Positions 24,345-36,076 are shown, numbered from the stretch's first letter. The stretch is 64,000 nucleotides of DNA from Hydractinia symbiolongicarpus (GCF_029227915.1 NC_079875.1:16113001-16177000), one strand, 5' to 3'. Notes: a model not told the origin generated them from the letters alone. Made by a program: numbers and translations.

Positions 24345-24418
24345 ACTCCTGTGGTCTAACGGTATGATACCTATGAAGAAATTTCATAGGAGATCCAGGT
24401 TCAAATCCTGGCAGGAGT
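24345..24418 (+). repeat. tRNA-like repeat 1
   Basis: 74 nt. The acceptor arms ACTCCTG and CAGGAGT pair perfectly, the D-arm region reads tggtctaacggta and the T arm is ccaggttcaaatcctgg, an excellent B box. The anticodon arm is a near-palindrome (cctatgaa gaaat ttcatagg) with no proper U33, so a working anticodon is not evident. Probably a tRNA-derived repeat, similar to tRNA-Glu-type sequences. Confidence 0.6.
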
Positions 24419-24737
24419 TTTGGAAAATTTAATTGTAGAAAACAATTCAAGTGAAATTTATTTTCTTTTTGGCGATTTTCCTCGCGTTGTTTTTTACAAT
24501 TTCTTTGTTAAAGTATCCAAAAATGAGGAAAGTAAGCCTTGTTAATATTTTTTAACAATTAGCCCTTTTATTAAGTGTCCAAAATTATTGGTCTCTGTCT
24601 TCTCTTCTTCTTTTTGCTGATCAAAGAGGAGTGCTTTAACATTGCAAACTGGTGCACAGATTCGAACAATATCAGCATGGTGCAGCATTGCGATTCGCCA
24701 TAAACTCACTCTTATTAGTATAAATATTGGTGCAAAA

Positions 24738-25690
24738 AGTATTAAGGTCACATAAACATCACATTTTTGCTGCAAAAAACCGTTATTTATAGCAAAAAAC
24801 TTGTTTAAACAGTATCTCGGATTATTTTTTCATTTAAAAACGCAAAAGCAGCTTAAGATATTTAAGGTCGCAAAAACACCAATTTTTCACATTTTTGTTG
24901 TTAAAACTTGCGTACATGACAAAACAACGTAAAAAACATTATTTGCAGCAAAAAAATCTATTTTAGCTGTATCTCAGAATATTTTTTCATTTAAGAACGC
25001 AAAAGCACCTTATAATATTTAATTTCGCAAAAACATCAATTTTTCATATTTTTGTTGTTAAAACTTGTGTACATGACAAAACAACATAAAAAACATTATT
25101 TGCAGCAAAAAAAACTATTATAACTGCATCTCGGATTATTTTTTCATTTAACGACGCAAAAGCACATTAAAATATTTAAGCTCGCAAAAGCACCAATATT
25201 TTACATTTTTGTTGTAAAACTTGTGCTCATCACAAAAATAACTTAAAAACCATTAATTTGCAACAAAAAGCAGTATTTTGAAATCTTAGAATTACTTTGG
25301 TGATTTAAGCTCGCAAAAGCACATTAAAATATTACAGCTCGCTAAAACACCAATAATTTACATTTTTTAAGGTAAAAAATGCCCCTCGAAAAATAACATA
25401 GAAAATGATGATTTAAGGTCGCAAAAGCACATTAAAATATTTAAGCTCGCAAAAACACTTAATTATCACAGTTTTGTTGCGAAAACTTGCAAGCGTCACA
25501 AAACAACATTATTTGTAGTAAAAGCGGTACTTTGCAATCTTGGAATTAATTTTGTGATTTGAAGACGCAAAAGGGCATAAAAATATTTAAGGTCGCATAA
25601 ACACCAATATTTTACATTTTTGTTGCTAAAACTTGCCCTCATCACAAAAACAACATAAAACGCCATTATTCACAGCGAAAGCGATATTAA
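24738..25690 (+). repeat. Satellite with 157-bp period
   Basis: The phrase 'caccaatttttcacattttt' and variants recurs at 24877, 25034, 25191 and 25348, exactly 157 bp apart, then at 25456 and 25602 with shortened units. Each unit carries a 'cgcaaaagcac' block, a 'gtcacaaaacaac' block and an A-rich stretch. No coding potential. Confidence 0.85.
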
Positions 25691-25957
25691 TAACAATTTA
25701 GAGTTAAGGTCCTAAAAAAGTCTACTAGAGAGTAGCTGTCGATAATTTTTTTATTCCCATTTTCAACAATTCAATATCTGGGAAGGATTGCAAAACTCTG
25801 TTTCAGTTTTGTTAACTCGATAGATATATTCTCATCGACTTCTACGTGAGTTTTTAGCCTTGATGTGTAGTGAAATCAACTTCGGTAACTGAGGAAGATG
25901 AAACTGTTGTATACGGTAGTACTTGGCTGGTTACATACTGTATACTCGTATTAGAAA

Positions 25958-26236
25958 TTGAAACCTATTCCATGTCTTGCAATGTCAAAGGAGCAAAATG
26001 TGAAAAGGAGCAGCCTTGACAGTAAAAATCGTGGAGGGCTTCGGAAAGTTAACCGAAGGGCACATGGCATTTTCCATGTTTGCGAGACAGAGTTTTTGAA
26101 TTGCACCCGACATTTTCAATATAAAACAGATAGCCTGTTGATGTTGAATAATATTGCCAAGTGTGTTCAAAGTGACTTCAATTATTTTTGCAATTCTGCT
26201 GCTATAAAACAGTTAGAAAATTTGATGAACATTTGA
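25958..26236 (+). CDS. Weak open frame, unknown protein
   Basis: 92 codons with a plausible amino-acid mix in the second half (CETEFLNC ... IAKCVQSDFNYFCNSAA) and four Cys. No signal peptide, no recognised domain, no clear splice partner. It lies between the 157-bp satellite and an inverted tRNA-like repeat. It may be a chance frame or a terminal exon. Confidence 0.22.
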   Translation: MKPIPCLAMSKEQNVKRSSLDSKNRGGLRKVNRRAHGIFHVCETEFLNCTRHFQYKTDSLLMLNNIAKCVQSDFNYFCNSAAIKQLENLMNI

Positions 26237-26291
26237 GTATGTGCCTCAGTGGGTTACCGTATCCTTAATCATATAATAATAAGTATGCTAC

Positions 26292-26368
26292 ACTCCTGCC
26301 AGGACTTGAACCTGGATCTCTTACGGAAATAAATTTCCAGAAGAATCTTAACATTAGACCACAGGAGT
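26292..26368 (-). repeat. tRNA-like repeat 2
   Basis: On the minus strand: ACTCCTG acceptor, ggtctaatgttaagat D region, T arm ccaggttcaagtcctgg, and CAGGAGT closing. The anticodon region is expanded and contains its own hairpin (ggaaat tt atttcc). It is an inverted relative of the repeat at 24345-24418; the pair brackets about 1.9 kb. Confidence 0.6.
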
Positions 26369-26786
26369 TTGTCCAGTTATTTATAAAAAAATGAAAACCG
26401 AAGATCCTCAACTCCAATTGCACTAGTCAACATATATAGAGGTAGTCGTTAAGTTAACATTGGCTTTTCGAGAGTTTTTCACTTATGCTTGTCAAAACTT
26501 ATCGTGGTTAAAAAAAAAACAACTTTAATTTAGATGTGAAAAAAAAATAAATGATAATACTTTTCACAAGATTCCTATACGTAATGAATTCTCGGTTGAT
26601 CAGCTGGTTACAAAGCTTCAATCATTTGACAGAGGATTGTAAAGTTAACATAAGCCTCAGTTTATTTCTAGTTATTCTACATAAAATGGATTTAAGGAAT
26701 TAGCAAAATTGAAATGTGAGATATGGTTTCTTATCCTATACAAAATAATAAAATATAACAAAATAAATAAATAGCCGAAATGTTAC

Positions 26787-26944
26787 CCACGCTACACCAG
26801 TTGTCTGATTTGGCGATACCCCCAACACTAGAGACTTGCATTCCTGAATAAAAGATGTACTTGATGTCATTAGTTCACCGGTACTCCTGAAGAGGACATC
26901 ATCATTTACCACAGTTGTGTCAGTTTTGTCATCTTTACTCCAAG
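26787..26944 (-). CDS. Possible internal exon, unknown protein
   Basis: 158 nt open between an acceptor (ccctag before 26944) and donor (GTGG then gtaaca). The peptide is Ser/Thr-rich and polar (SKDDKTDTTVVNDDV, then ECKSLVLGVSPN). No domain recognised and no partner exon identified; the neighbouring minus-strand coding relic is a transposase of different character. Confidence 0.28.
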
Positions 26945-27029
26945 CTAGGGTAAAAAAAAACATATATATCTTGTTTCGAGGAATATGATAATGGATTTAT
27001 AACACTTCACTAGAAATATTAGCACATGG

Positions 27030-27516
27030 GTAGATCAACTTTTTCGAACGTAGCATATAGTTCAAATCAATATCTCTAAGTTCAACAAAACCAATCAATT
27101 CTAAGTATTTTTATCCCACAGCAAATCATCTTGTATTTCCATTTCGTCGACGCCACAAATTTTTCAAGAACACTAAATTCTATTGTTTTTTGAGTTAGTT
27201 CATCAATAAGCTGGTCATTAAATCCTCTCTGAGGACGTATATAATTTTTAGAATCGCTCAAAGTTCTTTGAGATGGTAATACCAATACACCTGAGCTTTT
27301 TTTCATTTAATTCCATTTAATCATAGACAGAAGGAGACCTTGCGTGTAATCCGAAACATTGGCATGTAAATTTGCATTTACATCACGGTCACAATTTTTA
27401 TAATCGACTTTATATTGATCTTTTAAACTTTCACTCACAGTTACAGCAGCTTTCAAGATCTCCTGTAACTTTATATTTTTCTGTTTCAAAGATTTATTTT
27501 CAATTTCTTTGTTCAC
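27030..27516 (-). pseudogene. P-element/THAP-type transposase relic
   Basis: On the minus strand the pieces run: a helical stretch ending LLLSMIKWN, an in-frame TAA, then SSGVLVLPSQRTLSDSKNYI and RPQRGFND, then LEKFV, and after a one-base frame change DEMEIQDDLLWDK and IGFVELRDIDLNY. The order (LPS.RTL.D, then DEM.IQ..LVWDK, then GFV.LGDI) matches the P-element-like transposases common in cnidarians; the Asp of DEM is the expected first catalytic acid. Only this part is present, with a stop and a frameshift, so it is dead. N-terminal THAP domain and C-terminal part were not found. Confidence 0.6.
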
Positions 27517-27519
27517 GGT

Positions 27520-28513
27520 GATTTTAACGATATTGGCGCATTAATTTTCGCAGGTATTTTTAATAATAAACAGAAGTTGCAGTTTTTAAACAGTAAGCAC
27601 ACTCATCTCCCTCAGGAGCATATTTAGACTTCGGCCAATTCGGCACTTGCCTAAGTACAATTTGCCAATGCGAAAATCTTGTGTATCTAAAACTACTGAT
27701 TTGTCTAAAAGCAACGCATAATTTTATTATAGGCGTTTAATAACGTTCCTTTGCGCCCAGGGCTTAAGCTATTAATTTTATCTCCACTCAATAGTGCTCG
27801 CCGAGGGCTTGGCTCTCCGTTGATTGTGCTTTGTCGATTACATCATCCCAAATCTTATACAAGTGGGTTAGTGCTGATGGTTCTCCAATGTTTAACGTTG
27901 TGTTTATTGTTGTTGGAACTCTTAAGGCTAATGAATCATTTTCCTAAAATCATTCTAACCACAAGATTACTTCCACTAATTGATATGACGTAGGTTTATG
28001 TCTATTTTGTTTGCATGGAAATGCCTTAGTAAAAGTTTAAAACGACTGCAGTAAAGAGCTGATAAACAAATTTAATCTAAAACAAAAAGAAATTTGCATT
28101 GGAAAATGTATTTATTTTTGCTAGTTATATCATTTATTTGTATATTTTCGTGCTACTTCTTTGTCAGATATTTGTTTTTTTGTTTTTTTGTTTTACTAGC
28201 TTCTTGTTTGATATGTTTCTGTTTTGTTTTTTTTGAAAACAACTTTTACATGAATTTTGATGCTTGTGTATAAAAGACTCAGTGAGGTCAATAAGAAAAC
28301 AATTTTAATAAGTGATTAAAACCTTCATGAAGAAAAGACTTTAGCAGTATTAAGAAAAAAGTATTTGTCAATTATGTCGTTAAAAAGAAAAAGTTATGTC
28401 TTGTTTTACGCTAATTAACACAACACAAATAGGTGTTCTCCTAAAGAATGAAAGAAAACCTATTTGTATAGTAACTCTGTATTTTAGTTTTATATAACAA
28501 ACTTGTAACCGAT
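27520..28513. other. Region upstream of RBCC gene B
   Basis: No supported gene. The frame 27751-27993 lacks domain support. A T-rich run (ttttttgtttttttgtttta) lies at about 28170-28195. The promoter of gene B should lie in the last few hundred bases, with no element I can name. Confidence 0.4.
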
Positions 28514-28770
28514 ATGGATTTGTCACCAACCATGATCAGTGCTATGTTGGAATGCAAGATCTGCTTAGAGACTTACCACAAGCCCAAACAACTTAATTGT
28601 GGACATACGTACTGTCAAGACTGTTTAGATGGCATTTTGATATTTAAAGAAAATGGAAGTGCTGAACTGGTTTGTCCATTGAGATGTACAAAGAAGACTA
28701 TAATAACAAAACTTGAGACAACATCATCTTTAGCGACGACTTTTTGTTTGACCGACATTCTGGATAAGAT
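28514..28770 (+). CDS. Gene B: first coding exon with RING finger
   Basis: 257 nt, the same length as the RING exons of genes A and C. Starts MDLSPTMISAM and carries CKIC, C-G-H-x2-C-x2-C and the terminal pair CPLRC, again with C-x3-C spacing. Predicts an E3 ubiquitin ligase RING domain. Ends at donor 'gtaagt' in phase 2, which fits the acceptor at 29979. About 1.2 kb of intron follows. Confidence 0.9.
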
Positions 28771-29978
28771 GTAAGTTGTAGTTGTTGTCAAGCATATTAA
28801 CCTCATCTCTGGTTTTGGTTTGTAACGCCCACAACATTTTCAAACTGAACTCCTGTACAAAACTTTAACGTTGACGTCATTGCGTTAGATAAGATTGGTG
28901 AAACCATTTTTTCACCAAATAGACTTAAAAAGTGCAATGCGCTTTTAAGCTTGAGACAAAGTAACTTAGAAACAGGCAGAAATAACCGACGTCGTCAGGA
29001 ATAAACCTAAAACCCATTTTGTGAAGTTTGATCAATCAACCGTTTTGAAACAGACGGTTAAATGATGTGATCAAAAAAATGTAAACATAGATATCTCCGC
29101 AACAGTTCATCAAAAGCACGCAATCTTATACAATTTCTTGCTCAGCTTTTAAAGTTTGACACAACAAAAACAATCTATAACCAATTTTCCAAAAATATGT
29201 TGGTCAGTTCACTGCTGATGACAGCAGAATTCAAATTCCGGACCTTTTTTTAATCGTTCATTCGCCTATGTGGATTTTTCCACAAGTTTATCAACTAGTT
29301 GTACAAGTATCATATTTGCCATTTCAATATGCAATTTGAATATGGCTGCTTTAACCGGAGCGAAACATAAAAGATCTCCAGCATAAAAATTTTGTTCAAC
29401 AAAGCCTTGGAGCAGCAAGCTGGCTCATTGAGCGCTGCTTTTCACCCCACTGTGCCACAACGCAATCACCCTTGATATGCTCGGATTATGAGTTATATGC
29501 AAACGGATTTCTGCTTATGGTTGTGAGGTTAATATTTACACCTCTTTTGAAAAATTGATATCCTCGATTGAGGGTATTCCCGTATAGTCATGCAATTCAT
29601 AATTCTTGATGTATATAATTCTTGATAATTCTAATGTTATCATGTATGGTCAGTTTAGAAAAGACGTTTATGTGTAGGATTTCTTGCTTAAAAGTTTTGC
29701 AGTAATTTCACAAAGCAGTTTCTGCAAAGTACATCAAAATTCCGATTTTGTAAAAGCGCTCTGGAAATAAGGCTGAATTATAGCTATAAACAGGTATAAA
29801 AAAAGAAGGTCTTGTAGGTTTATTGAGTTATATTGTAGTAAAATTGGTGTCCGTCCACTCGTCCATTGGTGAACGCTAAACGAAAAAGTTTTTTTCAAAG
29901 ACAGGAATTATGGCATGTAGATGAAAAAAAATTTAACGAAGTTAAACATTTGAAATAATAGTAGTACATTATTTTTAG
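28771..29978 (+). other. Gene B intron 1 with a Helitron-type end
   Basis: Contains at 29269-29298 a hairpin TGTGG ATTTTT CCACA followed by CTAG and T, a Helitron-like 3' terminus. Otherwise AT-rich with no exon seen. Confidence 0.5.
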
Positions 29979-30898
29979 GTCAGATTGTGGAAAAGGTATT
30001 AAGCTGTGCCAGGAGGCTGAAAATTGCAAACAGCCTATCTGTAATTCCTGCATAACATGTAGTGCAAAGATGTGTGAGAAATGTCAAAGCTTGCATTCAT
30101 GTGAAAACAAATCTTATGCTGTAGTAACATTTGATGAAAAGATCCAAGAGGTCCAACCCTTTTGCAAAAAGCACAGTTCTCTAGCTAAAAATGTCTGCAT
30201 CGAATGTAAAGAGAAGTTCACTTGTGTTTTTTGTATAAACAGAGAACACAAAAACCATACAAAGAAAACAGTTGAAGAAATGGGTTTGGAAATAAAGAAG
30301 TGGTTCCAGTCCTTTGTGACATCATTTGAGGACACAAAGGTTTTGTTGGAATCCTTATCAGGAAAGTATAATGAAGCTTTGGTGAACCTTGAGAGTCAGA
30401 GAGAATTGTTTGTTCATGAATTAGAAGTAAGAAAATTAAAACGCATGGAGGAGTATCTGCAGCTGTTAAAGGCAGAGGAAAAGAAATTGCTGAAGGACTT
30501 TGATGAAAAAACAGAAGAATTCAAAGCAAAAGTGATTAGCGGTGGTTACTCAGAAAATGCTAAAATGAAAAAATTTTCTAATTACATAGAGCTCCTTAAC
30601 TCGAAGTCTCATTTTGAACTAGTTGCCGAAAAGAAAGAAATTAAAAAAAACATTAGTGATCTATCTTCTTTACCTGAAACGTTTCCAAATTTAAACTTAC
30701 ATCTTGCACATATAAATGAGAACGAATTACTTAAAAATCCATTGGGTGAATTGAAAATTACTTTTTATCCTGCTTACATTGGAGACGTAAGTTCATCTGA
30801 ATGGTCTGCATGCAACAACACCATTGGGGAAACTGAAGGAAATTTTGACTATCCACAACTAACAAAGGATTTGATGAACCTTGTAAAAAGTCTGAAAG
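29979..30898 (+). CDS. Gene B: B-box and coiled-coil exon (TRIM-like)
   Basis: 920 nt (1 + 306 codons + 1), acceptor 'tttttag', donor 'gtacgt'. Cys-rich zinc module first (AENCKQPIC, CEKCQSLHSCEN), then B-box 2 (FCKKHSS, CIEC, CVFC, HKNH-type ligands), then about 170 residues of Lys/Glu-rich coiled-coil. Same length and phases as the gene C exon and closely similar to the gene A exon. In TRIM proteins this part gives dimerisation and positions the RING. An internal Met at 30070 is not a start; the exon is spliced to the RING exon. Confidence 0.9.
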
Positions 30899-30984
30899 GT
30901 ACGTTGGCTTGCCCAGTTTTTTATAATTGAGCATTGAACAAAATATTATTATGCGTTTCTGATTGCTGAAATAATTTTTTGTAG

Positions 30985-31039
30985 GATATGAAAAGTCTCA
31001 AGGAAGTACGAGTCTTGTCAATGCAGACACAGTGAAAAG
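30985..31039 (+). CDS. Gene B: linker exon 1
   Basis: 55 nt between acceptor 'tttgtag' and donor 'gtgttt' (weak). Phase 1 in, phase 2 out; encodes GYEKSQGSTSLVNADTVK. Gene C has an exon with the same phases at 35512-35554, which is the main support. Confidence 0.65.
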
Positions 31040-31280
31040 GTGTTTTTATACTTTTCGTTAATGTTAGTTATTATAAGTAGTTGACTGTTGTCAGTCTTGG
31101 TACTGCTTTTTGGGACCACAAATATACGACTTTAAAAAGGGCGCTCTTTTTAAATTTGGCTTTCTGTTTTTACGGAATGTAACCAAAATGTAGCATAAAA
31201 ATTTGTTTAAGAAAAATTGTTAAAAAAAACTCCGAGTGTTAGCTCTTGGAACATCCTGATAGTGTTGTTGTCTGTTTTAG

Positions 31281-31333
31281 AGATGTTAATTTAAAAAGTG
31301 CACAACCGGCAGTAGAGACTTGCATATTCAACG
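31281..31333 (+). CDS. Gene B: linker exon 2
   Basis: 53 nt between acceptor 'gttttag' and donor 'gtatga'. Phase 2 in, phase 1 out; encodes DVNLKSAQPAVETCIFN. It restores the phase needed by the ankyrin exon at 31955, and gene C has an equivalent at 36077-36123. Confidence 0.65.
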
Positions 31334-31954
31334 GTATGAAATTTTTAACGTTAATTCCCCAAAAGTACCCAAATCTCTATGAAAATTTGTGGTTAAGTAA
31401 CAGCCACTTTGCGACTTTATTTAAAAATACTTAACAGAAATGGATAGAATATTTAAAGCTAGGAATTCATATGATTTAACATAGTAAACTTTTTTTTTTT
31501 CTGAACACGACTACAAAAATCCTGTTACCTATTTTTAATACTTCATACTAAATTGGAATACGAAAATGTTTTAATACAATGTCTTAAAAAAGGTTTCATT
31601 CATTATATCATATGAAATACGTTTTTAATTTAGCGCCAAAACTTTTGCAGGCAGATTTTTTTCTCTCACAAATTCTGCTAATAAATTTGTTTAAAAGACT
31701 TTAGTTTACAATAAGTAAAATACGGAGTGAGCGAATGAGTGGAAATCATACTATGAGCTAGAAAACAAAACGACCACTGCCGGTATTAACGACTTACGGG
31801 AGGGAATTTGATTTAAATTGAATTGCATCGTTCCAAGCATTCTAGTATTACTCAATTGTTCTGTTAATTAGTTACAAAAATAATATCGGGGAAAATTACC
31901 AAGAAATTTTGTTACGTAAGTAATACACACTATAACGTACAAATTTTTCTTCAG

Positions 31955-32194
31955 AAGTTGTGAAAATCATTCTCGATGGTGATGTCGAAATGTTGAAATC
32001 GATTATATCCAGCGATCCAAATATTGCAAAGATGAGAGATGATGATGGAGAAACGCTGCTAATGATAGCAACAAGGAATACCATCGATGGTACAGGTTTT
32101 GATTGATGCTGGAAGTGATGTACATGCTGTTAATAGAACTAACTTGAATGCATATGAAATTAGTGCATTTCTAGATTATTCAGACGTTTTTTAA
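31955..32194 (+). CDS. Gene B: ankyrin-repeat exon with a one-base frameshift
   Basis: Acceptor 'ttcttcag', phase 1 in, fits linker exon 2. The first part reads EVVKIILDGDVEMLKS and then DDDGETLLMIATR, a typical ankyrin helix pair; after an apparent extra G around 32090 the next frame reads VQVLIDAGSDVHAVNR and runs to TAA at 32192-32194. Together this is about one and a half to two ankyrin repeats, ending the protein. As written, the first frame stops a few codons after the lesion (TGA). Ankyrin repeats are protein-binding modules, so gene B would be RING-B-box-coiled-coil-ankyrin. The lesion may be a true inactivation or a sequence error. Confidence 0.7.
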
Positions 32195-32199
32195 TATGC

Positions 32200-33859
32200 T
32201 GACAGAACACGACAGCACGGGTTGCAAACACGTACGCGACATCAGTCTTTTAAAGTTAAAGATGGCATTTTCTTAAGGTCATACTAAATGTTTTAAATTA
32301 GCTGCTGTCTCAGGACTGTTGCAGATTATTTTTTGGAGGGGGGGGGATGGCTGACCTTGAGATTCTAACCTTCTAAGTTAAGTAAAAAGGCACCCTATGC
32401 TGAAGTTTCTCACATATCAACCCCAGTCAACAGACTTTATTAGGGATTAGGGTACAGTCCTGTGTCTATGCTACATTTGACATATTGACAAAACTGTTTC
32501 ACATTATCTTAACTATATTAATGTAAGTTTAAAATTGATTTAAATTCCGTCGGTGGTAGTTCTAATGTTATTAAATGTTAATGCTAAGAACATTACAGAA
32601 CGTGAGGTCGTTGAATTGTTTTGGTTTCATTCTAAAACTTATTATTTTGTAATTCTTTGAATAAATTTTTGGCCCACATGAATACTGATAAAGATAAAAA
32701 AGAATAAAAAAAATCCCAATCTTTTAACTATGTAAAATGGAAGAAAATTTGAATTGTTGTCATACGTATCTAAAAGGAAGAAAAAAAAGCAAAGTGGAAG
32801 ACAGTGCTATGTTGGCTGGAACTATTACGTCATGCAAAGTTACTGGAATGTAAAAAACAAAACAAGCATTGGATAGGAAAGTGCCGTGTCTTTACACAAT
32901 AACGAATTCATATTATATGACGACGAAAACAGAGGCAGGTTTTATTGAATTACATTAAAAGAACAAAGTAATATAGATGGAATTTTTTGTACCCTTTGAT
33001 TCCCGATTTGTGTTATTGATGTAATTTTATCGGGGCAGAGGTGCTTTTTAATCGGAGTTAGTTTAGTTACAAAAATGTTGATACGACATCAGCAAAAGCT
33101 TTGTAAATGGTTTTTACCCTTTTAAAAAGAGTTTTCAAAGAATAAAATGGCAATAGGATTCGACTGCTCTGCATCTCTCAAACACTTCTGGACAGTTAAC
33201 AACTTTTGAAATCTCGAGTTCTAATTAGATTTGAAAAATTAGATTTGACAAAGAACGTCGAGTATCGCACGCTTAATCCTATTTTAGGGAGAGGGGGTAC
33301 TTTGCGTCTCGTTTTTATGGTAGGATGGTAATTTAAGCATTATAAACACAACAATCGAGAGTGGTCGTTCAGCTAAATTTAATAGATTTCTGCATAGTTA
33401 CTAGAGAAGCGTGTAATTACATTCTTGTGAAAAAAGATGTATTTGAAGGCGCATTTTCCTTGCATTAAAAGCTTAGTAAGCTTTCTATTGAACTGACTTA
33501 ATTAAATCTTCCTTGCATTTTTATAATCATTTTATACTCATGTTGTATAAATGCCTTTCATATCTGTATTTATAAACAACCGTAATTTTGTATGAAATAA
33601 ATTAGATACGTGGCATTTTACTTAACTTGATATAGCAACATTACTTTCTAAGGTAATTTCTGTTTCAATGCTTTTTCTCGTTAGTGTCAATTATCATTAG
33701 GCCTATAATTTCGTTTGCCTTAAATTCGTACCTGTTTAATATTTTGTTAAATAGCACTGGTCAAGGTCATATAAGCATCAAAATACAGTATATTTTGTAC
33801 GTGTTCTCTGTGCAAAAAAAGGTTTAATTTGTAGAATACTTGAAATTAGAATACTTGAA
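32200..33859. other. Intergenic region between genes B and C
   Basis: No gene seen. Contains a G run (ggagggggggggatgg, about 32334-32349). The gene C promoter should be near the right end. Confidence 0.45.
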
Positions 33860-34116
33860 ATGGCTTTGTCACCATCCATGATCAGTGCTATGGTGGAATG
33901 CAAGATTTGCTTAGAGACTTACCACAAGCCCAAACATCTTAACTGTGGACATACGTACTGTCAAGACTGTTTAGACGACATGTTGTCATTTAATGAAGAT
34001 GGAAGTGCAGAACTGAATTGTCCACTTAGGTGTCCAAACAAAACGATAATAAATGAGCATGATACAACATCATCCTTGGCTAACTCTTATTGCCTTTCTG
34101 AAATTTTAGATACAAT
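33860..34116 (+). CDS. Gene C: first coding exon with RING finger
   Basis: 257 nt, starting MALSPSMISAMVECKIC. RING ligands CKIC, C-G-H-x2-C-x2-C and CPLRC, with the family's C-x3-C last pair. Ends at donor 'gtaagt' in phase 2, matching the acceptor at 34502. The peptide is closest to gene A (both MALSP and LSFNEDGSAELNCPLRC). Predicts an E3 ubiquitin ligase. Confidence 0.9.
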
Positions 34117-34501
34117 GTAAGTAATGATTTCTTTTTCATCTTACTGTTTTCATGTAAGAGTTATGTATGGACACCTTGCTTCTTATACCTAAACTTGTTT
34201 TTTTGACGCTGGCAAGCAATAAATAAGACGTGTACAAATTTAGAAAGGAATCAAAGGAAATATGGTTTGCATCCTGTGCGTTTTAAATAAGTAAATATTT
34301 TCTAAAATTATATACTAAAATTAATTTTATTTTTTTAAAGCTGATTTTAAAAAAGGGAATATTACAAACTATGACTTTTTTAGCTCTGTTTAATGCAACA
34401 ACCGAACGGCAAATTAATCTGTAGTTTATAAGAGACGTTGTGTGAAAAATAGCGCACTATCTTTCCATTATAAGAATTATTGTGATTTGTTGTTTTGTTA
34501 G

Positions 34502-35421
34502 ATCAAAAAGTGGAACAAGTAATGGTCTATGTCAACAAACCGAGAATTGTAAACAGCCTATCTGTTATTCTTGCAGTACTTGTGGTACAAAGATCTGTGA
34601 GAAATGCCAACATATGCATTCATGTGAAAACAAAGCATATACTACTGTACGTTTTAACGGAAAGACAGGACAACTCCAACCATTATGCAGTCAACATAAT
34701 TCGCTGGCTAAACGAGTTTGCATCCAATGTGACAATAAATTTGTGTGTGTGTTTTGCGTTCACAGGGAACACAAAAATCATAGACTGAAAAGTGTAACTG
34801 AATTTGGCATGGAAGCGAAGAATTGGTTCCAATCATTTATTACGTCATTTGAAAACACAAGAAAGGACTCTAAAAGATTATCCAAAATATACCATGAAAC
34901 CTTGATGAAGCTCGAGAGGGAAAGGAAAATATTTGCACAGGAATTAAAAATGAGAAAATTAAAATGTATAGAAAGGTATCTTACTATTTTGAATGCTGAG
35001 GAGGAACGTTTCTTAAAAGAATTTGATGATAAAAGAGAAATGTTTAGAACAGAAATAATCAACGCTAGCTGCATGGATCATACTAGCATGAAAGAATATA
35101 GGGATTACATAAATGCGTTTAATTTAAAATCCAACTTCGAGCTTATTGCTGAAAAAGTGGAAATTGAAAAAACACTTCGAAATCTCACTTCTTTATCAGC
35201 CAGTATGCCAATATTCAAATCACATCTCCGCCAAATTAATGACCAAGAGTTACCAAACAATCCGCTTGGGAAATTAAAAGTTTTTATTGATAAAGTTGAA
35301 ACAGATAGTCTCGTTCTTGGCACTAGTTCTGCTTGCCAAAATTTGATTAAGGGATCCGAAAAGCTGACTAACTATTCTCAATTAGCTATTAAACTATCGT
35401 ACATTGTGGAAAGTATAAACG
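34502..35421 (+). CDS. Gene C: B-box and coiled-coil exon (TRIM-like)
   Basis: 920 nt (1 + 306 codons + 1); acceptor 'ttttgttag', donor 'gtaggt'. Zinc module (TENCKQPICYSC, CEKCQHMHSC), then B-box 2 (CSQHNSLAKR, CIQC, CVFC, HREHKNH), then a long charged coiled coil containing TLMKLERERKIFAQEL and FDDKREMF. Very similar to genes A and B. The continuing open frame past 35421 into VC..* is intron read-through. The apparent start Met upstream of 34502 is intronic. Confidence 0.9.
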
Positions 35422-35511
35422 GTAGGTTTCCCGTTATGAGTACTACCTCTGATTCATTGATTCAAAATTTTAACATTAAGTCGTGTGTTTGTTAACGCTT
35501 CTAATTTTTAG

Positions 35512-35554
35512 GTAACGGAAATGTTGCAAATTTTGTTGCTGAAAACAGAATTAG
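35512..35554 (+). CDS. Gene C: linker exon 1
   Basis: 43 nt; acceptor 'tttttag', donor 'gtttgg' (weak). Phase 1 in, phase 2 out; encodes GNGNVANFVAENRI. Position and phases match the gene B exon at 30985-31039. Confidence 0.6.
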
Positions 35555-36076
35555 GTTTGGTTATTATATTATTATTTTTGATGGTTAGTTAACGTGCTTG
35601 AACACTCTTTTAAAATAATACATCGCCAATGGTGTAGCTCTCTACGAAGAGCTTTGCTGAAAATTGTATTTTGAAATACATTGTTTCTTCTGCATTACTG
35701 GTACACTTAATATCGAGTTAGCATAGGGAACGATGTATCAAGATGATGTAATGTCGTCACTACGATCATAAGTGACTTTTATCAGTGACTCAATTTAATA
35801 TTTGATCAACTATATACATCAGACACAACTTTTACTGCGATTTCTCATTAATGAATTACAAACATTTCACGAATTTGCAGAAAAAGTTTAAGGGTTATAT
35901 TATAAGACATCGTGTGATTCTTAGTTTTACTTCTTATTACCTACAGCTTTTAATCTAGTTGTGTTTTTTAACGTCTAATTCACAAGGGCTTTGAAAAACG
36001 CAGACTAGTTTTAAATCCAGACTTATTTCATGTGAAATCTTGTCATCACAATTTCTTTAATAAATTTTCATTTTAG

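Noticed and set aside
24345-24418. Functional tRNA gene
   Set aside because: Acceptor and T arms are good, but the anticodon arm is a palindrome without a normal U33 loop; relatives vary in the same place.
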